Source of the DNA: Puia dinghuensis
GTDB lineage: Bacteria > Bacteroidota > Bacteroidia > Chitinophagales > Chitinophagaceae
DNA: 49,453 bases
Assembly (NCBI GenBank): GCA_026225275.1
Contig: JAMFSL010000097.1
Location: forward strand, 1 to 49,453
Direction of reading: 5' to 3'
Shown: positions 15,207-22,453 of the stretch, one piece after another
Layout: each line of letters begins with the position of its first letter
How positions within the stretch are numbered: the stretch's first letter is position 1
The notes under the pieces: generated by a model
Databases searched by the model: none
What the model was told of the DNA's origin: nothing
Seen by the model: the letters and a program-made list of their open reading frames with translations, nothing else
Position numbers and translations under genes: made by a program

Positions 15207-16487
15207 GTGAGCAGGGTTTTCATTACGGGCATGGGCATCATCAGTGCTGTAGGAAATTCCCTGGCCGAGAACCGGTCGGCCCTTAAGGCCGGAAAAGCAG
15301 GTATTATTTTGTCCCGACATTTGCCTACCCGTTATGCCGGTATTTTACCTTTCGGCGAAGTCCTTATCGCCACCGATGAACTCAAGGAAAAATTCGAGGT
15401 GACCGATCCGGGCATTACCCGTACCACTTTACTTGCGCTGCATGCTTTTACAGAGGCCATAGCGGATGCCGGCCTGACCGATCGGGAGCTCCGTGATCCC
15501 ACGACTGTGCTGGTCGGCGCCACTACCGTCGGCGGAATGTGTCTGACGGATGAACTCTACCGGGACACCATTGGCTCCTGCGAAGGATCGGCCTATCTTT
15601 CTTCTTATGATTGCGCATCGGTGCACATGTACCTGCAGGATCGCTATCATATGCAGGGTTTTGCTACCACGATCAATACTGCTTGTTCATCATCCGCCAA
15701 TGCCATACAATTTGGGGCAAGGCTGATCAGGAATGGGCTGGCTTCCAGGGCCATTGTGGGGGGAACGGATAGTCTGGCCAAATTTACTATTAATGGTTTC
15801 AATGCGCTGCAGATACTGTCGACCGGCCACTGCCGGCCTTTTGACCGGGACAGGTCAGGACTGAATCTTGGGGAAGGGGCGGCCTTTCTTGTGCTGGAGG
15901 GAGAGGACGCGAGAGCGTCCGATCCTAGAAGCGCCAGCGCTGCGGTCGGGCATGGCAGGAATTTGGACGCGAGAGCGTCCGATCCTAGAAGCGCCAGCGC
16001 GGCGGCCGGCAAAAAGATATATGCGGAACTAACGGGATACTGTAATACCAATGATGCCTTTCATCCTTCTGCGTTATCGGCCCAGGGAAATGGCCCTTAC
16101 CTGGCCATGAGGGGGGCATTGCAGTCAGCAGGAATGAATGCACAGCAAATCGATTTTATCAATACGCACGGCACTGCCACGGAAAACAACGATGAGGCGG
16201 AGAGCAGGGCAATGGTCCGGCTGTTCGGCGAGCCGCCACCCTTTGTATCGACCAAATCTTACACCGGTCATACCTTGGGCGCCTCAGGCGCCATCGAAGC
16301 GGTATTTAGCGCATTATCGCTGGAACACCAGGAGATCTATGCCAGTCTGAATTTTGAGCAGCCTATCCCCGATATTGGTCTGCGACCTGTACAGGCTTAC
16401 GGGACCTATCCTTTGCATCATGTGATGTCTAATTCTTTCGGCTTCGGTGGAAATTGTACATCGCTTATTTTTTCCAAAGTCAACTAG
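15207..16487 (+). CDS. Beta-ketoacyl-ACP synthase (KS) with a duplicated in-frame insert
   Basis: A 426-residue condensing enzyme with a complete triad: Cys160 (NTACSSSAN), His321 (INTHGTATENND) and His355 (SYTGHTLGAS). It starts at GTG 15207. It is about 27 residues longer than its paralogue at 18971, and the extra length is a surface-loop insert at residues 233-268 made of two copies of DARASDPRSAS separated by 20 residues, encoded by a palindromic DNA repeat. The insert falls between strands FLVLEGE and KKIYAELTGY and leaves both ends of the fold intact, so the enzyme is probably active. It pairs with the CLF-like protein directly downstream. Confidence 0.92.
   Translation: MSRVFITGMGIISAVGNSLAENRSALKAGKAGIILSRHLPTRYAGILPFGEVLIATDELKEKFEVTDPGITRTTLLALHAFTEAIADAGLTDRELRDPTTVLVGATTVGGMCLTDELYRDTIGSCEGSAYLSSYDCASVHMYLQDRYHMQGFATTINTACSSSANAIQFGARLIRNGLASRAIVGGTDSLAKFTINGFNALQILSTGHCRPFDRDRSGLNLGEGAAFLVLEGEDARASDPRSASAAVGHGRNLDARASDPRSASAAAGKKIYAELTGYCNTNDAFHPSALSAQGNGPYLAMRGALQSAGMNAQQIDFINTHGTATENNDEAESRAMVRLFGEPPPFVSTKSYTGHTLGASGAIEAVFSALSLEHQEIYASLNFEQPIPDIGLRPVQAYGTYPLHHVMSNSFGFGGNCTSLIFSKVN
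15905..16000 (+). repeat. Two 36-base direct repeats, 60-base period, with internal palindromes, inside KS gene
   Basis: 15905-15940 and 15965-16000 are identical and exactly 60 bases apart; similarity continues imperfectly for about 13 bases. Each unit begins with the hairpin GGACGC-GAGA-GCGTCC; the first also ends in AGCGC-CA-GCGCT. The frame is kept (20 codons). It looks like a mobile or amplified palindromic element fixed inside a gene. Confidence 0.95.
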
Positions 16488-16489
16488 CC

Positions 16490-17569
16490 ATGCTCTATAT
16501 CCATCAAACCTCCTGTATTTCGCCTCAAGGCACTTATCCGTCGCCGGGGGCCGGTGTAGCAACAGCGGGTATCACCGCGCCGAGAAGGCCGGTGGATAAT
16601 CTGTTGAGGGCGATTGAACCTTCGTATGAAGGTATCCCGGGAAGCATTTTACGAAGGATGAGCAAATCCGTCAAAATGGGTGTGGGTGCGGCACTCTCGC
16701 TTCCGGGTTCGGCCGCGCCCTCGCGCGTCCTCTCCCCACAAGGCATCCTGATAGGAACAGGCAATGGCGGAACGGAAGACAGCGTCAAATTTCTGAAGCA
16801 GATCATCGATTACAATGAAGGTTTACTGACGCCGGGGACTTTTGTACAAAGTACTGCCAACGCTATCGCTTCACAGATTGGGTTATTACAGCATAATAAC
16901 GGATATAATGTTACCTACGTCCATAGGGGACTGGCCTTCGAGAGTGCCCTTATCGATGCGGCCATGCTGGTGAACGAACATCCCGGACACAGCTACCTGG
17001 CAGGCGGCGTGGATGAGATATCCGACCATCATTACCGGTTTGAATACAGCGAAGGCTGGTATAAAAAGGAAGACCTGTCGGGAAAGGATCTGTATACAAC
17101 CGACTCACCAGGCAGTATTGCGGGAGAAGGGGCTGCCATGTTCATTTTAAGTGGTACTCCGGCCAATGCCGTGGCTGAGGTGAAAGGGGTCCTGACCCTG
17201 CGGAGTGAGGACCACCCTACCATTAAGGCTGCGATACAACTTTTTCTCGAACGGCATTTGCCGGCAGGTACTTTGCCGGATCTGCTGCTGAGCGGAGAGA
17301 ATGGCGACAACCGGGGACTAGAAGGATATGAACTGTGCGAGGCCATGATGGCTCCCGATACTACCATCGCTCGTTTCAAACACCTGTGCGGGGAATATCC
17401 GACGGCATCAGCCTATGCACTATGGCTGGCTTGTAACCTTCCTGCGGTTCTGCCGGGACATTTGGTTAAATGGCTACCTTCTAAAGAGAAGGTATATCAA
17501 ACCATTCTTATTTACAATCAGTATGAATTCAGCCAGCATAGTCTGATCCTGCTTGAAAGGAGCCTTTAA
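16490..17569 (+). CDS. Ketosynthase-like chain-length-factor protein (no active-site Cys)
   Basis: A 359-residue thiolase-fold protein related to the N-terminal KS domain of ApeC-type subunits. The position of the nucleophile reads YVHRGLAFESALIDA with no cysteine, and the GHT site is replaced by HLCGEYPTASAY, so it cannot condense by itself. Such proteins pair with an active KS (here the gene just upstream) and set chain length. The start at 16490 (MLYIHQTSCISPQGTY) is shared in style with the paralogue at 18970. A Pro/Ser/Ala-rich patch (SLPGSAAPSRVLSPQG) is four residues longer than in that paralogue. Confidence 0.85.
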   Translation: MLYIHQTSCISPQGTYPSPGAGVATAGITAPRRPVDNLLRAIEPSYEGIPGSILRRMSKSVKMGVGAALSLPGSAAPSRVLSPQGILIGTGNGGTEDSVKFLKQIIDYNEGLLTPGTFVQSTANAIASQIGLLQHNNGYNVTYVHRGLAFESALIDAAMLVNEHPGHSYLAGGVDEISDHHYRFEYSEGWYKKEDLSGKDLYTTDSPGSIAGEGAAMFILSGTPANAVAEVKGVLTLRSEDHPTIKAAIQLFLERHLPAGTLPDLLLSGENGDNRGLEGYELCEAMMAPDTTIARFKHLCGEYPTASAYALWLACNLPAVLPGHLVKWLPSKEKVYQTILIYNQYEFSQHSLILLERSL

Positions 17570-17996
17570 ACCTGAAAAATACTTCATCAGCATGGGTACC
17601 TTCGGCCGTGACCGGCCACCCGGTTGGCGTGGGGAGAGCGTCAGTCGGCGGGAGAGTCTCTTTCGGCGGGAGAGCCGGGTTCCACGTTAGATTCATCCAC
17701 ATCGTTTCATCCATGTCGGGGCTGATCATTGAGATGAATTTGACCTGGTATGCCCTGATCAACCGTACTTCGCTGTTGATGGCCATGGACATGAGTTCTT
17801 TCACCAATTGTAACAGGCAGGCACCGGGCACCATTGGCCGGCCGGGAAAATGTCCTTCAAAGATCGGATGGTTCCAATTAATCCGGAGAATGGCCCGGAC
17901 TGACCCGGCGATGAATCCCCGGGAATCGGTTCCGTCTCCGGCCAAAGCATCGGCAGGCTGCCAGTCATCGATGATAAAGAAGTCATTCAGCAACAT
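17529..17996 (-). CDS. Hot-dog dehydratase-like protein (FabZ/FabA family)
   Basis: A 155-residue single hot-dog protein with the His-bearing motif GHFPGRPMVPGACLLQ. It should act as a 3-hydroxyacyl-ACP dehydratase in polyene assembly; the helix reads LVKELMS rather than the usual MAQ. The C-terminal third carries a proline-rich repeat of six residues (LPPKET, LPPTDA, LPTPTG). It overlaps the convergent CLF-like gene by 41 bases and follows the leftward CLF-like gene by 2 bases, so it is the last gene of the long leftward pigment operon. Confidence 0.8.
   Translation of the reverse strand: MLLNDFFIIDDWQPADALAGDGTDSRGFIAGSVRAILRINWNHPIFEGHFPGRPMVPGACLLQLVKELMSMAINSEVRLIRAYQVKFISMISPDMDETMWMNLTWNPALPPKETLPPTDALPTPTGWPVTAEGTHADEVFFRFKGSFQAGSDYAG
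17627..17674. repeat. 18-base tandem repeats inside the dehydratase gene
   Basis: TCGGCGGGAGAG occurs at 17645-17656 and 17663-17674, with a diverged copy at 17627-17638, all 18 bases apart. On the coding strand they give the proline-rich hexapeptides near the C-terminus of the dehydratase. Frame is kept. Confidence 0.75.
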
Positions 17997-17998
17997 GG

Positions 17999-18970
17999 TC
18001 AGGCTTGTTTTTGTGCGGACGACAGCAAGAACAGGGAATGATGAAGACCAAGATAATGATTATACACGAGTATCCTGCGGGCTCCTGACCGGATCCGATT
18101 CACGGCCATCCAAAGGGCAAAAGCCGTAGAAGTCGGATATTCGCCGCAGAGGTGTTTATAGGGTTTCATTGTCTGCACATGAAACAGGCTGGATAATGGG
18201 CCCATGGAGAGCTGCGTATATACCTCGTCATATTTTGGGTCGCCATTTTGGCCGGTGATAACCATGTCGATCGTTTTTGGATCGACGGAATGAGCGGCCA
18301 GAAAGGTTTCGATGTGTTGTTCGATTTGCGCGATGCTCTTTGGCTTATATAAAGTCGAGATGCCATCCAGGCGGGCATAGTCGTGGTCCGAAGGCTCACT
18401 GGTCAACAGAAAAAATGCGGCGCCTTCTCCTGCCTGTGAATGCCGAAATAGTCCGAACCGAGTTAATAGTTCATAGCTGATATCCGTCAGTTCGTCCACT
18501 GCTCCCGCCAGCACCGTTGCAGCTTCTTCGTCCTGTAATAACATAAGCGCATCCAGCAATGCGTTTTCAAAAGAAAAGCCGCGGTGCACGAAGGTGTTGT
18601 TGTAGCGGGTACATTGCAGCATCAGCGCGATCTGAGCTCCGACGGTATTGTGCGTCGATTGGATGAAGGCGGCGGGTTGCAGCATTTCTTCTTTCCTTTC
18701 GATGAGACTGTTCAGGAACAAACCCGTATCTTCCTGGCAGCCATAGGCGGTGCCGGTGACTATCGCATCGGGCTCTTTTACTCCGGCCTCCTGCAGACAA
18801 ACCAATCCTGCGGCAGCGCCCATCCGGATGATACGGCTCATTCTGCGCAGGAGTTTGGGATCCAGCAGGGACTTATAGTCGGGCTCAATGCATTTTAGGC
18901 GGGCGCCCGCGGGAAGCCCGAACGTATTTTGCGGTGAAATGCAGGCGGATGACCGGATATATATACTCAT
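17999..18970 (-). CDS. Ketosynthase-like chain-length-factor protein, paralogue of the 16490 gene
   Basis: A 323-residue protein that matches the rightward CLF-like protein throughout: RRMSRIIRMGAAAGL, FIQSTHNTVGAQIAL, FVHRGFSFENALLDAL, HLCGEYPTSTAFALW and a YNHY..HSLFLL end. Like its relative it lacks the active-site Cys (FVHRGFSFEN). Its ATG follows directly on the KS stop (TAAATG), so KS and CLF-like subunit are coupled and probably form a heterodimer. It is shorter than the other copy by 36 residues, mostly loops. Confidence 0.86.
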   Translation of the reverse strand: MSIYIRSSACISPQNTFGLPAGARLKCIEPDYKSLLDPKLLRRMSRIIRMGAAAGLVCLQEAGVKEPDAIVTGTAYGCQEDTGLFLNSLIERKEEMLQPAAFIQSTHNTVGAQIALMLQCTRYNNTFVHRGFSFENALLDALMLLQDEEAATVLAGAVDELTDISYELLTRFGLFRHSQAGEGAAFFLLTSEPSDHDYARLDGISTLYKPKSIAQIEQHIETFLAAHSVDPKTIDMVITGQNGDPKYDEVYTQLSMGPLSSLFHVQTMKPYKHLCGEYPTSTAFALWMAVNRIRSGARRILVYNHYLGLHHSLFLLSSAQKQA

Positions 18971-20170
18971 TTATTCACTTTGAGAAAAGACCAGGGAACT
19001 GCAACTCCCGCCGAAGCCGAAGGAATTGGACAACACATGCCTGATCGGTTGATTGGATAAAAAAGTGGTGACGGGCGAAAAAGGCAATTCGGGCATGGGC
19101 GTATGCCAGCGAAGGTTAGGATAGACCAGCCCATGCTGAACAGCCAGCACGGATAATACCGCTTCTATCCCGCCACTGGCGCCCAGTGTATGCCCGGTGA
19201 ACGATTTGGTCGAGCTCATTTTTGGATACACGGGGTCGAATAACCGCTGGATCGCTATGCCTTCAGACAGGTCATTGTTCTGCGTCCCTGTCCCGTGCAG
19301 GTTGATATAATCGATGTCGGCGGGTTGCAATCCACTGCGCCCGAGCGCTGTCGACATGGCCAGCCAGGAGCCCCGGCCATCGGGTGAAGAAGCCGTCTGA
19401 TGCCAGGCATCGTTGGCATTCGCATATCCGCTGAGCGTGCAGCGGACGCCGGAAGGAAGGGAGACGGCCACCTTGTCGGATACCAGCACCAGATAGCCGG
19501 CGCCTTCGCCCAGATTCAGTCCCTGGCGATCGTTGTCAAAGGGCTTGCAATAAGCGGCATCCAGTATCATCAGCGCATTAAAGCCGTTGAGGGTAAAGCG
19601 GGTCAGCGCGTCCGTCCCGCCTGCCACCACTACATCCAGTATTCCATGCCGGATCAATCTGGCGGCGAACCCGATAGCATTGGCGGAAGAGGAGCAGGCG
19701 GTGCTGATCGTCGACTGAAAATGGTGGAGACCCAGGTGGTCTGCCACCCACTCCGTGCTATAGCCGCATTCGTGCTGGATGACTTCGCGGAGTTTTCCTT
19801 TCGGCGCGGCGAAGAAATTTTCGGTCAGGTCCATGCCGCCTACCGTATTGGCGGAGACAAAGCCTGTGCGCAGGGCGACCAGGTTGGGGATAGCGGCCTC
19901 TTCCAGCGCCTCGCGTGCTGCGATCAGGCTTAGAAGCGCAGTCCTGCTCATGGGTTGGGGGCCGGACACCTGAGCCAGTTCGGCCAGCCGTACATTGCTG
20001 CATTTCACTTCTGCTACAGGTATCTTATGTCGGTGAGCAGTATCGAGCCAGGCAATATTATCCATACCGGCCTGCCCGTTGGCTAACGCCGACAAGCATT
20101 CGCCAATGTCATTCCCGATGGCGGATATCATCCCCGCTCCTGCAACGGCTACCGGTGACCATTTATTCAT
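18971..20170 (-). CDS. Beta-ketoacyl-ACP synthase (KS), paralogue of the 15207 KS
   Basis: A 399-residue condensing enzyme with triad Cys159 (STACSSSAN), His292 (NLHGTGTQNND) and His327 (SFTGHTLGAS). It shares distinctive segments with the 15207 KS (ANDAWH/TNDAFH; GFNAL; KPFDNDRQGLNLGEGA), so the two are duplicates. Coupled to the CLF-like gene downstream. Together the two KS/CLF-like pairs may make two different chain types, or elongate the polyene in two stages; which does which cannot be told from the sequence. Confidence 0.93.
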   Translation of the reverse strand: MNKWSPVAVAGAGMISAIGNDIGECLSALANGQAGMDNIAWLDTAHRHKIPVAEVKCSNVRLAELAQVSGPQPMSRTALLSLIAAREALEEAAIPNLVALRTGFVSANTVGGMDLTENFFAAPKGKLREVIQHECGYSTEWVADHLGLHHFQSTISTACSSSANAIGFAARLIRHGILDVVVAGGTDALTRFTLNGFNALMILDAAYCKPFDNDRQGLNLGEGAGYLVLVSDKVAVSLPSGVRCTLSGYANANDAWHQTASSPDGRGSWLAMSTALGRSGLQPADIDYINLHGTGTQNNDLSEGIAIQRLFDPVYPKMSSTKSFTGHTLGASGGIEAVLSVLAVQHGLVYPNLRWHTPMPELPFSPVTTFLSNQPIRHVLSNSFGFGGSCSSLVFSQSE

Positions 20171-20801
20171 GTCGGGTAGTTATTTGAAATAAGTTATTAA
20201 TATTTTCTGCGGACAGAGGAGTCGCACCGGCGGGTGGGTCGGTCGCACCGGCGGTCTTTTCCACCAGGAAGAGCGCTGCCTTGTATTCCTCTCCCAGTAC
20301 GTCTACCCAGCCGCAGATACAGGCACGGGCGCTGCCGCTCTCTATCAGGCCGTGCACATATTGCGCCAGGAATGCGGCATTGAAGGATTCAAAAATGAAA
20401 AAGGCGTTCTCGCCCTTAAAATGATGACGAATAGATATCTCGCCCATCATGATATTGGGCAGGGTATATACGAATACCGCCGGGCTGGGAATTTCTTTTA
20501 CCGTTGCATAATATTTATAGTCCGTATCGAGGCTGGCATTGGCATTGGACAGTACGATGGCGACTTCTTCCGGCCGGTAGTCTGCCGGGCGGAATCCTTC
20601 CCGCAGCAGCCATTCGCAGGCCAGCCAGCCCAGTTTGCTGCCGTTGTCCATCTTATAGAACTTAGGATATTGGACACCTGTTTGCTGGTAGACCGACAAC
20701 AGAAAGTCCTGGATCCCGGCCGACGGTGACTCGAATACGGCTTTTCCGTTCGTATAGACGACATGATCGGCGATAATGCAGCTGGCAGTGATATGATCCA
20801 T
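20163..20801 (-). CDS. Truncated ketosynthase-like protein (N-terminal thiolase half only)
   Basis: A 212-residue protein resembling only the first half of a KS: CEWLLREGFRPADY, VAIVLSNANASLDTD, SPAVFVYTLPNIMMGEISI and GENAFFIFESFNAAF, which sits where the nucleophile loop belongs but has no Cys. No second half and no His motifs. It may be a scaffold or a subunit of a KS complex. The ATG at 20801 is chosen: the longer frame runs back into the upstream KS gene. The C-terminal region holds a short tandem repeat (AGATDPP AGATPLS). Its 3' end overlaps the next KS gene by 8 bases. Confidence 0.72.
   Translation of the reverse strand: MDHITASCIIADHVVYTNGKAVFESPSAGIQDFLLSVYQQTGVQYPKFYKMDNGSKLGWLACEWLLREGFRPADYRPEEVAIVLSNANASLDTDYKYYATVKEIPSPAVFVYTLPNIMMGEISIRHHFKGENAFFIFESFNAAFLAQYVHGLIESGSARACICGWVDVLGEEYKAALFLVEKTAGATDPPAGATPLSAENINNLFQITTRHE
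20221..20254. repeat. 21-base period direct repeat in the half-KS gene
   Basis: GTCGCACCGGCGG occurs at 20221-20233 and 20242-20254. The period is 21 bases, seven codons, so the frame is kept and gives the doubled AGAT motif near the C-terminus. Confidence 0.75.
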
Positions 20802-20809
20802 TCTATATT

Positions 20810-21985
20810 TTATTGACTCATGACCACTGCGGCATTGCACCCCCCGAAACCGGACGCCGTCTTCAGGCAATTGTCGAGGGAAGTATGCAGAAGGGAAGAG
20901 CAGATATTCAGGGGCATCGATACGCCATTGTCCCCGAAACCCAGGCTGGGCAGTACCAGGTGTTCGCGCATGGACTGAAGCGTAACGATGGATTCGATCA
21001 GCCCGGCAGCGCCGAGGGTGTGGCCGTAATACGCTTTGAGGCTATTGACGGGAACCGACTCCAGGCCGGCCAGGGTGATCGCTTTGGCTTCCATTTCGTC
21101 ATTGTAGAGCGTGGCGGTGCCATGGGCCGAGATGAAGCCGATCTCGCCGACCGTCAATCGGGCTTCTGCCAGAGACTTATTGATGGCCTGACAAAGTTCC
21201 TGCCCGGTGCGGGAAGGACCCGAAATATGATTGGCGTCATTGCTGACCGCCCCGCCACGAAATCTGATCCCGCCCCGATATTTTTCGCAAGAGGAGAGAA
21301 TAATAGTTCCGGCGCCTTCCCCGAGGTTGATACCGTCCCTCGACCGGTCGAAAGGTCTGCAAGGTCCGGGACTGATGGCCTGGAAGCTGCCGAATCCCGA
21401 CAGGACAAATTTTGAAATGACGTCAGCACCAGCAACGACGGCCGTGTCATAGCTACCTGCATCGATCAACCGCATAGCGGTCAGTAGCGCCAGGATGCCT
21501 GAAATGCAGGCATTCGAGACGACAATTGGGGGGTTGGCAAAATGAAAATGGTCGGCGATCAGCCGGGCGGAAGTATGGAGGGCCATCCGGCGGTTAAGCG
21601 CGGGATTGGCGGGTGTACCGGGGGCGGCTTCTAATAAGGAAATGTTACCCTTGGTGGTGGAGATGATAAGGATCGTACGTGGGTCCCCGGGATCGACATC
21701 GCCAGTTTTAAGTGCATCGGATATGGAGGTTAGCAATAAGCGTTCGAATTTGGTATAGAGGCCGTCCGCGGCGAGGGGTTTGCTGGCGAAGGGTGCACTG
21801 ACGAAGGGTTCGTCCGCATCCGCTGCCGGATCGAACAGAGAAGCATAGAACGGTTCGTCTGCCATTGCCGGCCGGTCATGTCGTCGCACCGCCGAAACAC
21901 CTGCTTTCAACTGTGAAAAGTTCTCAGCGGTAGTCGCTCCCAACGGGGAAAAGATATTGTCCGATACAACGAAAATGTCCTTCAT
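20810..21985 (-). CDS. Beta-ketoacyl-ACP synthase (KS)
   Basis: A 391-residue condensing enzyme with triad Cys160 (VVSNACISGI), His288 (SAHGTATLYND) and His322 (KAYYGHTLGAAG). Near the N-terminus (residues 41-74) a low-complexity tract has ADEPF twice, with APF and SKPLA repeats, so part of it arose by small duplications. Placed between a hot-dog gene (4-base overlap at its start) and the half-KS gene (8 bases from its stop). Likely an initiating or separate elongating KS comparable to ApeR-type enzymes in aryl polyene clusters; the exact step is unknown. Confidence 0.9.
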   Translation of the reverse strand: MKDIFVVSDNIFSPLGATTAENFSQLKAGVSAVRRHDRPAMADEPFYASLFDPAADADEPFVSAPFASKPLAADGLYTKFERLLLTSISDALKTGDVDPGDPRTILIISTTKGNISLLEAAPGTPANPALNRRMALHTSARLIADHFHFANPPIVVSNACISGILALLTAMRLIDAGSYDTAVVAGADVISKFVLSGFGSFQAISPGPCRPFDRSRDGINLGEGAGTIILSSCEKYRGGIRFRGGAVSNDANHISGPSRTGQELCQAINKSLAEARLTVGEIGFISAHGTATLYNDEMEAKAITLAGLESVPVNSLKAYYGHTLGAAGLIESIVTLQSMREHLVLPSLGFGDNGVSMPLNICSSLLHTSLDNCLKTASGFGGCNAAVVMSQ

Positions 21986-22401
21986 ACACTGGTCAGTATT
22001 TTCAGCTCACCTGTAGCAATGACCTCCCCACGGCAGGTGGTCTTGCCTGAAATTACGATAATATCCGCGACCCGGGCAGTGATGGTGATTTCCGTCATCA
22101 GTTCGGCCTCAATTTCCGGAAGTGCTCTGATGTTCAGGTCTTTGACCGAAATGATATAGCCGGGTTTCACGCCCACATTGATCGCGCGGGCCTCGTATCC
22201 CGCTCCTGCGGCAGCCGTCTGGGCCATATTCTCCATAAGGCCCGCTGCACTCAGCCTTCCCTCCTCTACCAAAGGATTGCCAGGGGTGATACGAAAGGAG
22301 GTGCAGGTAAGATGACCATCGGAATAGAGCAATTTGTCCACCATGATGAAGGGCGGTCCCTGTGGTATTAATTCCGTAATATCATGAATATAGTCCGCCA
22401 T
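21982..22401 (-). CDS. Hot-dog 3-hydroxyacyl-ACP dehydratase, ApeP-like (COG4706 type)
   Basis: A 139-residue hot-dog protein starting MADYIHDITELIPQGPPFIMVD. The central helix reads GRLSAAGLMENMAQTAAA, with Glu at the usual acid position, but the HFPG motif with catalytic His is replaced by ITPGNPLVEEG. That pattern is typical of the ApeP branch of aryl polyene clusters, not FabZ. It should dehydrate a 3-hydroxyacyl-ACP in polyene formation. ATG overlap with the KS start downstream (4 bases) shows coupling. Confidence 0.8.
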   Translation of the reverse strand: MADYIHDITELIPQGPPFIMVDKLLYSDGHLTCTSFRITPGNPLVEEGRLSAAGLMENMAQTAAAGAGYEARAINVGVKPGYIISVKDLNIRALPEIEAELMTEITITARVADIIVISGKTTCRGEVIATGELKILTSV

Positions 22402-22453
22402 TGATGGATAGTACTTCAGCCGTAATATAAGATGAATGTGACCAAAGCGTATT

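Noticed and set aside
15905-16000. Possible CRISPR repeats
   Set aside because: Only two copies, in frame within a gene, with a 24-base gap that is itself coding; no cas genes nearby.
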